A DNA stretch of 64,000 bases from Lachnospiraceae bacterium (GCA_017412055.1 JAFQOW010000040.1:115434-179433); one strand, 5' to 3'; counted from the stretch's first letter, positions 27,056 through 36,584 are shown. Notes: generated from the sequence alone by a model not told the origin. Translations and numbers: made by a program.

Positions 27056-27709
27056 TCAAAAATCAATTCCAGTAGCTTTTCTAGCATAATCCCACATTAG
27101 CATTATCATTCGGCTTTGAACCTTATCTTCATCATTTTGAAAATCCTTTTCGTCACTATCAGTCCATAATCCATGTTCCGCATATAAGTTTCCACATTCA
27201 TTTTGCTGTACATCCTCCCCTAGCTTATAGCTACCAATATACTCTAATGATGCCTCATCCGGATCACAACCTTTAGTAAACTTAAGTCGTTGAAAATCAT
27301 CTAGATACTGTTTTCCTATATAAAACATATCATAGCCTTTTTCTTCTACATATTTCTTTATGAGAAGTAGCTCTTCATCTGAAATTAATAAATTGTCTTC
27401 TTTATCATATAATACAATTGCTCTGTATCCATGGGATTCATCATAGTTTAAGCTCTCATCTGTAATTTTATCTACGACTCTATATTTTACATCTTCGATA
27501 AAACCTGGGTCCTCTTTGTAAACAATAATATCAGCATTAAAATCTATATCCAAAGCCTCTGCTGCTTGTTCATATCCTGACTTTCCTGTTAATACTAATT
27601 GATTTGATTCTTTTTCTGGAATACATATCCTCAAGATGACTACTATGGTAGCTAATAAACATATAGTGAGAATAATTATTTTATTTTTATTATGTTTTAT
27701 TAATTCCAT
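27056..27709 (-). CDS. Membrane-anchored protein of unknown function (217 aa)
   Basis: An N-terminal signal anchor (KIIILTICLLATIVVIL) is followed by a soluble extracytoplasmic domain with alternating helices and strands, acidic overall. No known domain. AGAGG lies five bases before the ATG. Just after its end, in the +1 frame, the sequence encodes MWMYAKRFNGYVPVGEINS, which resembles its own C-terminal LMWDYARKATGID and could be a leftover of a duplicated end. It is located between the MacB-like gene and the interrupted secreted-protein gene. Confidence 0.6.
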   Translation of the reverse strand: MELIKHNKNKIIILTICLLATIVVILRICIPEKESNQLVLTGKSGYEQAAEALDIDFNADIIVYKEDPGFIEDVKYRVVDKITDESLNYDESHGYRAIVLYDKEDNLLISDEELLLIKKYVEEKGYDMFYIGKQYLDDFQRLKFTKGCDPDEASLEYIGSYKLGEDVQQNECGNLYAEHGLWTDSDEKDFQNDEDKVQSRMIMLMWDYARKATGIDF

Positions 27710-28542
27710 ATTATCCTCTTTTCACAACTATTCTTTCCTAAATTATATGAACCACTACTAGACTCCACTCTCTGATTTTTTTGCTTAAATCCAGCACCAA
27801 ATGTAGCTGCCACTTTAATCTTTAATCATACATAAAATCCATTATGATTATATGGCATATTCCAACTATATAAACCATATTGTTCTGAACTACCGAACAA
27901 GTACGCATTCTGTGTTTTATTACTTTTTGATGACACATAATCATATTCCCAAACGCCATATCCATTATCATCCTTATTCGTAGTAATAATTAGTGAATCT
28001 TCGATATATTCACAACTAGAAGACACACCAATATTCAGTGAACCACCCTTCTTAAATTTGTATACACCATTCTCAGAAGTTACATCTCAGCCCAAATTTA
28101 GCATTACCGAATTTGAAGCAGTATATTTTGTCTCGCCAATATCACTAGACGGTTGAATATTTTTATTCTGCATTAAATCTTCATTCGTTAATTTTACAGT
28201 CAGGTATTGTGACATTCCTTTTAAATCGCCACTAATTGTTTGTGGCACCATCTCAGCTTTAACCAATATTCTCTGATAATAACAACCACTTACTGGTTTC
28301 TTTGTTGTTGCATAACCAGTTGCTACTACTGCATATCCCAAATCATAGTCATCATCGCCTTCATAATATACATATACTTTGTTTGTTTCTTCCCAATTTA
28401 CATTGTATAAATTCTCATCAATCTCAAAACCCTTTCGTTCACTTTCTGTTGCAGCTTGTACAGTTACTCCTTCATTAAAAACACCTGTTCCAACCAATAA
28501 AACAATTGTCATAACCAACGCAATAATTTTTGTCTTTATCAT
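27700..28542 (-). pseudogene. Secreted protein gene interrupted by in-frame TGA codons
   Basis: A start at 28542 with AAAGGAG gives a signal peptide ending in VQA and a beta-rich secreted domain, but TGA at 28087-28089 stops it after about 151 residues. The same frame continues for 86 codons of plausible coding sequence (GGSLNIGVSSSCEYIEDS and onward) to a second TGA at 27826-27828. It then runs 41 more codons, including SGSYNLGKNSCEKR, which mirrors the GSLNIGVSSSCEYIED unit, before TAA at 27700-27702. I read this as a decaying gene, although the first 151 residues may still be exported. Confidence 0.6.
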
Positions 28543-28609
28543 TTCTATCTCCTTTAACATATTATTATTAATATAATAAACCCCTTATTTAACTACCAAC
28601 TCCCTACTA

Positions 28610-28765
28610 TTACCTAGAATTATTAATACCAGTTAATCCTTCTGGCACCTTAGGCTGATGAAACCACCATGTACATGCCTGTGATGCAGTAGCAGAACCA
28701 ACTAATAATGCTACTGCAGGAATTATTCTTCCTAAACTAGTACACACTTTTCTTAGATAAGTCAT
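28610..28765 (-). CDS. agrD: AgrD-like autoinducer peptide precursor
   Basis: A 51-residue precursor: amphipathic N-terminal leader (MTYLRKVCTSLGRIIPAVAL), core with Cys31 in SQACTWWF, and the recognition tail HQPKVPEGL. A Cys followed by aromatic residues and a QPxxPxxL tail is the hallmark of clostridial AgrD peptides. By analogy the mature signal would be a thiolactone of the five residues CTWWF with a short N-terminal tail. The ATG at 28765 follows AAAGGAGG by nine bases; an ATG further upstream lies within that site. It sits 140 bp downstream of agrB with its own regulatory block. Confidence 0.88.
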   Translation of the reverse strand: MTYLRKVCTSLGRIIPAVALLVGSATASQACTWWFHQPKVPEGLTGINNSR

Positions 28766-28833
28766 CTGTTTTTTCCTCCTTTGCATTTTTTGAAGCCATT
28801 TTCTACATCTATTGCATATAGTCCCCACCAAAA

Positions 28834-28893
28834 CATATCATTTTTATTATTTTTTACAATACAAGATGCATAAGAGGTCATTTTTTCTACGTT
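28834..28893 (-). promoter_or_regulatory. Duplicated regulatory block in front of agrD
   Basis: The plus strand carries ATATCA, an AT-rich spacer, and CATAAGAGGTCATTTTTTC. The block matches 29519-29579 with identical spacing (34 bp between the ATATCA and CATAAG landmarks). It probably holds the agrD promoter and an AgrA binding site. Confidence 0.6.
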
Positions 28894-28905
28894 TTTAACA
28901 CTAAT

Positions 28906-29499
28906 CTATCTATTTTTTTCTATAAATCGATTTTTCACTTTTCCAGCAACTAAAGATACACATACGACAAACATACCGATAGCTAACGATATTGCATAAT
29001 TAGCCCTATTAAATTTATAATTTAAAACAATAGATAATAAAAATATGAATCCAACCGAAAAACGACTTTTTTTCTTTAATATTTCATACTCCGCTTTTGT
29101 AAATGGCTTATTTTCATCTTCTACTGGCGATATAACTTCAACTATTACAAAAGAAATTATATTAACAATCACAATAAAATGATTAACATTAGCAAATACT
29201 TCAAAACTAAGTAGCACAACATAACCAATATACGCTAAAATAAGTATTAACCAGCAATTAAAATGATTTCTTGCATGATAACCACCTGCTGTTGCTCTTA
29301 TAGTCATAAAACCTACAAGAAAGAAAATCGTTTCCACAAACATATTACACAATATAGCAATCACTGTTACTGTCACAAAATTAATTACTGTTGAGACTAG
29401 TATCTCAAAACAATAATCATATATCTCTTTATCACCAGATTTTATATATCCCTTCTTTATATAAAAAAATGATATCTTTTCTGCGAAGCTCCTAATCAT
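28906..29499 (-). CDS. agrB: AgrB-like membrane endopeptidase
   Basis: A 197-residue integral membrane cysteine protease that trims AgrD and starts thiolactone formation. The catalytic His75 and Cys82 are visible in GGYHARNHFNCWL with the seven-residue separation known from Staphylococcus AgrB (His77/Cys84). Five to six TM segments follow. GGAGGT precedes the ATG. Located between agrC and agrD on the same strand, with separate conserved blocks in front of both agrB and agrD. Confidence 0.93.
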   Translation of the reverse strand: MIRSFAEKISFFYIKKGYIKSGDKEIYDYCFEILVSTVINFVTVTVIAILCNMFVETIFFLVGFMTIRATAGGYHARNHFNCWLILILAYIGYVVLLSFEVFANVNHFIVIVNIISFVIVEVISPVEDENKPFTKAEYEILKKKSRFSVGFIFLLSIVLNYKFNRANYAISLAIGMFVVCVSLVAGKVKNRFIEKNR

Positions 29500-29518
29500 A
29501 TCAACACCTCCACAGACA

Positions 29519-29579
29519 AGATATCACTATATTTCTTTTTATCAATCTAAACTACATAAGTGGTCATTTTTTCTGCAAT
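29519..29579 (-). promoter_or_regulatory. Duplicated regulatory block in front of agrB
   Basis: The block carries CATAAGTGGTCATTTTTTC on the plus strand, 34 bp from an ATATCA, the same arrangement as 28834-28893. It lies in the 91-bp gap between agrC and agrB and is the best candidate for the AgrA operator and the agrB promoter. Confidence 0.6.
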
Positions 29580-29590
29580 ATTGACATAAC

Positions 29591-30883
29591 TTATGCATTT
29601 TCCAACATCACAACTGCCTGAAACTTATCTCCTTCCTGTTTAAACGTACAATTTCCGTTATACTTCTCGGCAATCTCTTTAATACTCATAATTCCAAAAC
29701 CATGTAACTCTTTATTCTTCTTTGTAGTCCTTATTTTATTATCCTCTATCTGTACCTTTCTATCTACAGTATTACATACACTCAAACTAATATGCTTTTC
29801 ATGCTGTCTTATATTTAGCTCGATATTTCTGTTTTTATCCTGTACATAACGACTAGCCTCTATAGCATTATCTAATAGATTTCCAAGAATAATGCACATA
29901 TCATATATATCTATGTTACTAGTTGAAGCCATAAAGATAGAATGTTTAAACTTTATATCCTCATTTTTCATCCGTTCTGCCTTAACCGAAACCAATGCAT
30001 CTATTGTTTCATTACCTGTATAAGCAATAGGATTAGATAATAAAATGTCGTCACATATGGAATTTATTTTTTTAATTCCTTCATCTGTATCTTTCTTTAA
30101 TGATTCCTTCAAGGCAAACAATTGATTTTTTAAATCATGCATAGTTTTATTTGTAATTTTCTGCTTATTTGATAATTCCTTATAATACTCAGCCTTATAC
30201 TCCATTTCTTGCTTTAATAACTGTTCTCTATCTTTTTCATAGTTTATTCTTTGATAATGCTCAAACAAATAAAAAAGTAAAATATTTGATGTAATAAGGA
30301 CTAGTACTGCTACTGTTGAAAAAAATATTATTTTTTGATCATATGCCACATACATATATTTTGACATAACGAATATTACCAAAAATGTTGCTATAGGATG
30401 TATCATCAATCCAACAAAGAATGAGTTTGAACCTTTTGTCTCATAAGAAGTACCAAAATGCACAAAGCCTCGTATAACAACAAACAGCGAAAGCTTTGAA
30501 AACAGCGCACCTTGCATATAGTTAAATATATTCTGGCTAATGGCCTCTACTGAGATACCCATAAAGGCTGCTAACACCAAACCGATAATTACCTCAAATA
30601 ATATTAATAATATTACAAGCATTACCGATAATACCAACCTTTTAACATTGCCTATTTTATACAAAAACGATATTACTAAAATTGCACCAAAACTAGCGAC
30701 ACACAGAACCATTTGATTATCCGTTCCGTGCAAAATCATCGTTCTTACAGAAACTAATGCTATTCCAATTAGTACTTTCCATATTAGTGATATTTCTTTT
30801 CTAACTGCTACTATTTTAAAAAAACTAATTGCTATTAACACTTCTATTACATAACTAGCTACATCAACTATATCAAAAATCAT
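29591..30883 (-). CDS. agrC: AgrC-like sensor histidine kinase (GHKL family)
   Basis: A 430-residue receptor kinase. Residues 1-205 form about six TM segments for peptide sensing. A coiled linker (about 210-240) leads to the H-box MHDLKNQLFAL (His249), N-box GNLLDNAIEAS and G-box HGFGIMSIKEIAEKYNG. This is the layout of AgrC receptors for cyclic peptides. Its start lies one base after the agrA stop, so regulator and kinase are co-transcribed, with agrA first. Confidence 0.9.
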   Translation of the reverse strand: MIFDIVDVASYVIEVLIAISFFKIVAVRKEISLIWKVLIGIALVSVRTMILHGTDNQMVLCVASFGAILVISFLYKIGNVKRLVLSVMLVILLILFEVIIGLVLAAFMGISVEAISQNIFNYMQGALFSKLSLFVVIRGFVHFGTSYETKGSNSFFVGLMIHPIATFLVIFVMSKYMYVAYDQKIIFFSTVAVLVLITSNILLFYLFEHYQRINYEKDREQLLKQEMEYKAEYYKELSNKQKITNKTMHDLKNQLFALKESLKKDTDEGIKKINSICDDILLSNPIAYTGNETIDALVSVKAERMKNEDIKFKHSIFMASTSNIDIYDMCIILGNLLDNAIEASRYVQDKNRNIELNIRQHEKHISLSVCNTVDRKVQIEDNKIRTTKKNKELHGFGIMSIKEIAEKYNGNCTFKQEGDKFQAVVMLENA

Positions 30884-30884
30884 A

Positions 30885-31592
30885 CTATATCATTCTCCCC
30901 GCTAAATATAAATTAAAATCCGCCATTAATTCTGCTTTAAATTTTCTACTTATTGGGATTACATTATTATTTTTTAATACTATATTTTGCTTTTGTATAC
31001 TATTTACCTTACCTAAATTTACTATAAATCCTTTATGACACTGTGAAAAATTATATTGCTTCAGCTTTTCATATTCTGGTGCCAACTTACCAACACACTC
31101 ATACTTCTCTTTCCTTGTATGTATAAACAGATGCCTATTATATGCCTCTATGTAGTATATATCTCCATATTCAATACATCTAGTCTCGTCACGCCACTTT
31201 ATAATATAATTTTTATGTCGCGCATTATATTCTTTTATAGCTCGATTAAAATCTATTTTAAAATCTTCTTCATTTATAGGTTTAGTTAAAAACTGAAACG
31301 CACCTAATCTAAATGTATCAGACACATAATTTACATGACTAGTAATAAAGATAATTATTGTTTCTTTTTTTTCTTTCCTTATCTGCTCTGCTACATCCAG
31401 TCCTGATACATAATTCATTTCTATGTCTAAAAAAATAATGTCATACTCTTTTCCTTTTTTCAGGTCACCGATAAATTCTTCTCCTGAAAAAAAGCATTCC
31501 ACATTTATTTGTATTTGCTCTGTGTATTTAATTAATAATTCTCTTATTTGACTCACATAAACTTGATTATCATCACATATTGCTATATTCAT
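30885..31592 (-). CDS. agrA: AgrA-like response regulator (LytTR)
   Basis: A 235-residue regulator with a receiver domain (phospho-acceptor Asp56 in IIFLDIEMN, Lys in FLTKPINEE) and a C-terminal LytTR DNA-binding domain (GDIYYIEAYNRHLFIHT, FSQCHKGFIVNLGKVNSI). LytTR proteins bind pairs of short direct repeats. The ATG at 31592 follows AAGGAA; the upstream in-frame start lacks a ribosome site. The first gene of the agr cluster; the order A-C-B-D differs from the classic B-D-C-A. Confidence 0.9.
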   Translation of the reverse strand: MNIAICDDNQVYVSQIRELLIKYTEQIQINVECFFSGEEFIGDLKKGKEYDIIFLDIEMNYVSGLDVAEQIRKEKKETIIIFITSHVNYVSDTFRLGAFQFLTKPINEEDFKIDFNRAIKEYNARHKNYIIKWRDETRCIEYGDIYYIEAYNRHLFIHTRKEKYECVGKLAPEYEKLKQYNFSQCHKGFIVNLGKVNSIQKQNIVLKNNNVIPISRKFKAELMADFNLYLAGRMI

Positions 31593-31724
31593 ATACCTAT
31601 TTCCTTCGTACTCTATCATTACAAGCTTCTTAATGTAAATAATATCAAACTATGCAAATAAATCAATACTTTAAACAGTTCTTTTTCAACCTTTATGTTA
31701 TCTACACAAAATATCCTTTAAAAT

Positions 31725-31759
31725 ACAAGTATTGTTGCTTCACCCTTACAAACATACAA
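31725..31759 (-). pseudogene. Relic sharing 33 of 35 bases with the 23507-23827 gene
   Basis: On the minus strand the fragment encodes YVCKGEATILV, identical to residues in the 106-aa gene at 23507-23827, and then runs into a stop. The only other copy is at 23613-23647. It lies in the 233-bp non-coding gap between agrA and the ABC gene at 31826 and marks an old duplication. The rest of the gap shows no gene. Confidence 0.6.
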
Positions 31760-31825
31760 GTATAATGGTGTAAATTATCTTTTTCTTCACAAATTACTCC
31801 CAAATCAAAATATAACTTTATACAA

Positions 31826-33649
31826 TTATGTTATCAAACTAACAATATTCTTCCTTACAAATTTACATATTGTAACATACACAAATGCAAAATAAAATAC
31901 CATTATAGCACCTATAAGTGCTATCATATGAAGTACATTAAATAATAAAGTAACCTGCAATAAAACTGAACATATAATACTCACAATTGCGTACATTATA
32001 GAGGCTATCAGTATTGCTGCCATTATTTTATAGAAATAACCCATAAAAATTAAATGCTTTATTTTCTTTTTCGTCAACCCAAATATTTGTAAATATCCTA
32101 TTTCTTTTCTTCGATAAAATAACTCAATTTGTATTTGTGAGCTCATAAAAATACAAGATATACCAAAACAAACACATACAACTATAATTAGTAAATCGGC
32201 TATTCCCTCTAACGTACTCTCAGAAGACATAATTTCTTCGTCAAATACATTAATTACCCCTGAAATCAAACTCTCTCTTAAACTTTCAACTACATCTAAA
32301 TCATTATATAAGCCTTTATACACTCCTCTAAAAGATTTTGCTTCCATTGGACTAGACATTGTTTTTATAGTTTCGTATGGAATAAATAATATTTTCCCCT
32401 CTATCCTTTGATAATATATATCGGAATTAAGATACGAAAGAAAACTTTCACTAGCATTTTTTCCTCGTTCATTATCATTGAAAGAAAATAGAACACCACT
32501 AATAATGAACTCCTTTCCAGCAAAACTAATATTTTTCCCTATACATTTATCAGGATTTTTTTCATCCAAACTTTTTGCCAATTCGTTACTGATAATTACT
32601 TCTCTTTCATCTTGAGGAAAATGTCCAAACTCTATCATACCTTCTATTCCCAAGACACTTTCTTCCTTAGACGCCAAATAATATGCTACATTATCATTGT
32701 CCTCTATATAGTAATACTCATATAGCTTAACCTTATCTTTATGGTCGAAGCTATCTAACTCACTTTGACTAATATTAAATGCTTCCACAGGGTAATTGCT
32801 TTTAACTGTCTTTATATATATTTCCTGAAAATTCTCTTGTAGTGTGGACACAGATGCTAGCAATAAAAACATAACAACAAATGGAAGTAAACTCAAAAAA
32901 CTAAACATTTTTTTATTTCTTTTATATGTATACTTACATATGTTTAGCTTACTTTTCTTTTTTTCTGTCACTTCCAATATGTCATCTACAGCCCCTTTAA
33001 TCTCTTTGCTTTCATTATTATTATCCCTCTGAACTACTTTATCTGTCTTACTTATATTTCCATAATCCAAATATAAAATTTCATCTGCATAATTGTCAAA
33101 ATAACCCTCATGAGTTGCAACTATAATTATTCTCTCCGAAGATTTTAACTCTGATATTACATTTGCAATCATAAGTGAATTGGTTTCGTCCAACGAAGCT
33201 GTAGGCTCGTCCATAAGCAATATTTTAGGATTTTGTAAAAGCGCTCGAATAATAGATATCCTTTGTCTTTCACCACCAGAAATTTGATTTGGATATTTGT
33301 CTAATAATTCACTTACACCAAATTTCTGACTTAGCTTTTTTATCTTTACTATGTCACTGTCTATAAGCTTCAGGTTATCTAAAACAGTTATATTTGATAA
33401 CAATAAACTATACTGAAAAACATATCCTGTCAGATTCAGCATTTTGTCCGCTTTACAAGCTTCACCATCTACGCATACATTTCCCTCATAATTATTTTCT
33501 ACTCCCCCTATGATATTTAAAAATGTACTCTTTCCACAACCACTAATTCCCTTAATAACATACATTTTCCCAGCTTCAAAATTATATGATATGTCCTTAA
33601 TGATTTCCCTATCATAACTTTTTTTAATATGTTCTACAGAAAGCATCAT
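31826..33649 (-). CDS. MacB-like ABC transporter (607 aa)
   Basis: An N-terminal ATPase (about residues 1-215) with Walker A GISGCGKSTFLN, signature ISGGERQRISIIR and Walker B ILLMDEPTASLD. This is followed by a TM segment near 250, an extracytoplasmic domain (about 275-490) and three C-terminal TM segments with an FtsX-type end. It lies 19 bp downstream of a second fusion of the same type (33669-35603), so the two probably form a heterodimer. Adjacent lipoprotein and secreted-protein genes suggest export of, or protection against, a peptide. No clear AGGAGG; GAGGG lies about 9 bases before the first ATG. Confidence 0.88.
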   Translation of the reverse strand: MMLSVEHIKKSYDREIIKDISYNFEAGKMYVIKGISGCGKSTFLNIIGGVENNYEGNVCVDGEACKADKMLNLTGYVFQYSLLLSNITVLDNLKLIDSDIVKIKKLSQKFGVSELLDKYPNQISGGERQRISIIRALLQNPKILLMDEPTASLDETNSLMIANVISELKSSERIIIVATHEGYFDNYADEILYLDYGNISKTDKVVQRDNNNESKEIKGAVDDILEVTEKKKSKLNICKYTYKRNKKMFSFLSLLPFVVMFLLLASVSTLQENFQEIYIKTVKSNYPVEAFNISQSELDSFDHKDKVKLYEYYYIEDNDNVAYYLASKEESVLGIEGMIEFGHFPQDEREVIISNELAKSLDEKNPDKCIGKNISFAGKEFIISGVLFSFNDNERGKNASESFLSYLNSDIYYQRIEGKILFIPYETIKTMSSPMEAKSFRGVYKGLYNDLDVVESLRESLISGVINVFDEEIMSSESTLEGIADLLIIVVCVCFGISCIFMSSQIQIELFYRRKEIGYLQIFGLTKKKIKHLIFMGYFYKIMAAILIASIMYAIVSIICSVLLQVTLLFNVLHMIALIGAIMVFYFAFVYVTICKFVRKNIVSLIT

Positions 33650-33668
33650 TTTTTAAGCCCTCTTCTTT

Positions 33669-35603
33669 CTATAATAAATCTCTGTTTTCAATAATATTTT
33701 CATACCAATTTATCTTTTTAAATTTAATTAGAAACGCATATGTAAATGCTATAGACGCTGTTAATAAAACTCCTATAAATATCAATAACATCGTGATATT
33801 ATATGTAAATATCCTAAACTCTACAAATATATATTTTTCATTAATCACATTTACAAGCTTAGTAAGCGCCAACGCAGATATCATCCCCAATAAACAAGTC
33901 TTAACCAAATGAAGCCAATTTAATAAAATAAATGTATTAACAACCTTTTTTACTTTATATCCTGCATAATCCATTACAGAAATAAACTTATTGTTATATG
34001 TCAATTCTGTCTTAGTCAAATTGATATAAAAAATAATGGAAAATAGCGCCACAAAATACGATAATGGCATAAATACTTTATACAGTAAATCAAACAATCC
34101 CAGCTTATTGCCAACCCGTAATCCATTAAATAAAAAATCTCCTCTTTCATCATACATCTCATAATTATCATCATAATATTTTTTCATAGAGCTATATGAA
34201 TCAAAATATAGGGTATATCCCCTTTGATTACCTGCATAGAACTCTTTATCATCAGCATACTGGCTCATAAAATCACCATTTATATACCACAAAGATTCAT
34301 AATTCACCTTGTTATATCTCTTTCCCTTTGCAATATTAACTCCCATTGCACGCATATGTTCTTTTTCAAAATCATTGAAGTAATCAAAAATTCCCACTAT
34401 CTCTAATTCTACTTTTCCTATACCATAAAACTCTTTTTCAAGAGTCTGTCCGATTAACTTTTCAGCTTCACTCCCCATGAGACTTTCTGCCATTTCAGCA
34501 GATAGGATAATCTGATTCTTATCTGTAAAATAACTTCCATATTTAATTTTATCTGATAACTTAAACGCTTCTTTACTAGACGGCAAAACAGGAACATTAA
34601 ACTCATATGTAATAGGCATACTACTTTCATTATCTAGCGGCAAACATAAACCATAATCTAAAATAACCTCTTTTACACCATCTATTTCACATAATCGCTG
34701 ATACTCCCCTGGCTCCTCGCCATAAGTTCTAAGCATACACATATTTACCTTATATAAATACTCTATATTAGAATCAAGCCTATTTTGTGGAGTATCTGCT
34801 AACATACACATACACATTGCTACAGTTAAAAATACAAAAAATAAAACACTACTCACTTTACTCTTTCGTTTTGACGAAAACCATTTTTTAAGAAAATATG
34901 ATATTTTAACTTTATTCTTTTTTGAAACCACTTCACTTACAACACACTTTTTTTCATTGATTCTTTCTTCCTTGACTTCCTCTTTATAAGTCTTCTTACT
35001 ATGCATCTTTTCAAACTTAATTACTTCATCAGCATAGTCCATTGCCATTTGGTCATGAGACGAACATACAATAAGTACTTCATCCTTTATCTGAGACAAC
35101 AATTCAAATACTTTTATTTTATTTTCATTATCAAGTGAAGCAGTTGGCTCATCCAACAATAAAATTTTCTTCCCATTCATAAGTGAACGAACTATGGCTA
35201 AGCGCTGTTTTTCACCACCTGACAACTTAGAAGGATACTCCTTAAGCTTTGACAATAATCCAAATCTATCCAAGCTTTGCTTAATTCCCTCTTCATCATT
35301 ATTAATCATTTTTAAGTTATCTAATATATCTAAAAAATCGACAAAAAATGTATCCTGTGTAATATAATCAGCCTTCTGCGACATGTATTCTTTATCGACT
35401 ATATTTTCATATTCATTTCCCTCTATAACCACCTGACCTTTTTCATACGATAACAACCCTGCTAAAATATTTAAAAAAGTAGTCTTTCCACTCCCGCTTT
35501 CACCAAACAACAAGTAAAAACCCGTATTTTCAAATTCATATGTAAAATTTTCTATTACAACTTCATCCTTATATATTTTATCTATGTACTCACATTTTAT
35601 CAT
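33669..35603 (-). CDS. MacB-like ABC transporter (644 aa)
   Basis: The same architecture as its downstream neighbour: ATPase with Walker A GESGSGKTTFLN, Q-loop ITQDTFF, signature LSGGEKQRLAIVR, Walker B ILLLDEPTASLD. Then a basic linker, a TM segment near residue 250, an extracytoplasmic domain (about 270-500) and three TM segments. The ATPase differs from that of 31826-33649, consistent with an asymmetric pair. It is separated from the upstream lipoprotein gene by 72 bp containing a small inverted repeat (AGCATATA/TATATGCT, 35632-35654). Confidence 0.88.
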   Translation of the reverse strand: MIKCEYIDKIYKDEVVIENFTYEFENTGFYLLFGESGSGKTTFLNILAGLLSYEKGQVVIEGNEYENIVDKEYMSQKADYITQDTFFVDFLDILDNLKMINNDEEGIKQSLDRFGLLSKLKEYPSKLSGGEKQRLAIVRSLMNGKKILLLDEPTASLDNENKIKVFELLSQIKDEVLIVCSSHDQMAMDYADEVIKFEKMHSKKTYKEEVKEERINEKKCVVSEVVSKKNKVKISYFLKKWFSSKRKSKVSSVLFFVFLTVAMCMCMLADTPQNRLDSNIEYLYKVNMCMLRTYGEEPGEYQRLCEIDGVKEVILDYGLCLPLDNESSMPITYEFNVPVLPSSKEAFKLSDKIKYGSYFTDKNQIILSAEMAESLMGSEAEKLIGQTLEKEFYGIGKVELEIVGIFDYFNDFEKEHMRAMGVNIAKGKRYNKVNYESLWYINGDFMSQYADDKEFYAGNQRGYTLYFDSYSSMKKYYDDNYEMYDERGDFLFNGLRVGNKLGLFDLLYKVFMPLSYFVALFSIIFYINLTKTELTYNNKFISVMDYAGYKVKKVVNTFILLNWLHLVKTCLLGMISALALTKLVNVINEKYIFVEFRIFTYNITMLLIFIGVLLTASIAFTYAFLIKFKKINWYENIIENRDLL

Positions 35604-35675
35604 CTATTTCACCTCAAAAAGTTTATCACCAGCATATATAATCAATATATGCTGATGATATTATACAATACAATC

Positions 35676-36566
35676 TTATTGCATCACAATATATTTAGTA
35701 TAATTACTATTCTCTATATCTGTAAGAAAATTATAGAGTCTTGAAATATCTACATCTGCAATGACGTTCTCTCCATCTTCCTTGTATGTAAAGTCATTCT
35801 CTTCTACAATTCCTTTAGATATATCTTGTATTTTTTCAAATAACTTAATCTGTTCCTCACTGGCCTCGCCAGAATCAACCATATCTGACAGCTGAATATA
35901 TGCATCATATTCACTACCCGTTTTATATAACACATCAATATATATAACATCTATACATCCCATGTAATTTAAAAATCCTATTTGAAATTTGTAATTACTT
36001 AAATACTCTGGCTCTGTTAATAGTGCATAACTAGGAATCTCTGCATATTTTCCCTCTTTATGTGGCTCACTATTTAAGGCTGTCTTCATTAATCCAATAA
36101 AAAGTTCTTCATCTAATTCCTCAAACTGAATATCATCTACAGTTAACTCCAACAGTTCCTCTTTTGTTACCTCTCCCCCATCATACTTTAATAATTCTGC
36201 CACATCATACATATCGTTCTTTATTTCTTCCGAATTAGATGCCCCTAATATCTGTACTGTCTGCGGAACTACCTTATCCACAACTTTATCATCTACTACG
36301 ACCTTTTCTGTAGTCATATATGCATCATTATAGCGATATCTGAGATTAATAGCAAAGAAATTAAAAGGAATTAAACCGCTATCATTGTCCTCTTCTTCAT
36401 AATAACTATGGGAAAAAGTGTAATACCATCCATCATCTTGAGATAGAATAGCAACTTTTTGAGTATATGGCCAATTATACTCTTCTTTAGGATTATCGTC
36501 TTTATCTTTGCATGAAACTAAACTTAAAATTAAAATAAATAAAATACATAAAAATACTTTCTTCAT
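35676..36566 (-). CDS. Lipoprotein of unknown function (296 aa)
   Basis: Signal peptide and lipobox LSLVSCKDK, followed by an acidic mature protein with Tyr-rich beta segments in the first half and helices in the second. No family recognised. It lies between the secreted 178-aa protein (18 bp upstream) and the two ABC fusions, so all four genes are probably one operon. A role as immunity or accessory lipoprotein for the exported product is an inference from position. Confidence 0.65.
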   Translation of the reverse strand: MKKVFLCILFILILSLVSCKDKDDNPKEEYNWPYTQKVAILSQDDGWYYTFSHSYYEEEDNDSGLIPFNFFAINLRYRYNDAYMTTEKVVVDDKVVDKVVPQTVQILGASNSEEIKNDMYDVAELLKYDGGEVTKEELLELTVDDIQFEELDEELFIGLMKTALNSEPHKEGKYAEIPSYALLTEPEYLSNYKFQIGFLNYMGCIDVIYIDVLYKTGSEYDAYIQLSDMVDSGEASEEQIKLFEKIQDISKGIVEENDFTYKEDGENVIADVDISRLYNFLTDIENSNYTKYIVMQ

Positions 36567-36584
36567 AAATCATATACCTTTATA

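Noticed and set aside
28087..28089. Selenocysteine reading of the in-frame TGA
   Set aside because: No SECIS-like hairpin or redox motif is visible around the codon, and a second TGA follows in the same frame, so decay is simpler.
31593..31724. AgrA box of the Staphylococcus type (ACAGTT repeats) near agrA
   Set aside because: Only a single AACAGTT-like match, no second repeat at the expected spacing; the duplicated blocks before agrB and agrD are better candidates.
35632..35654. Terminator between the lipoprotein and ABC genes
   Set aside because: The AGCATATA/TATATGCT stem is short and AT-rich and lacks a clear T-run; the genes are more likely co-transcribed.
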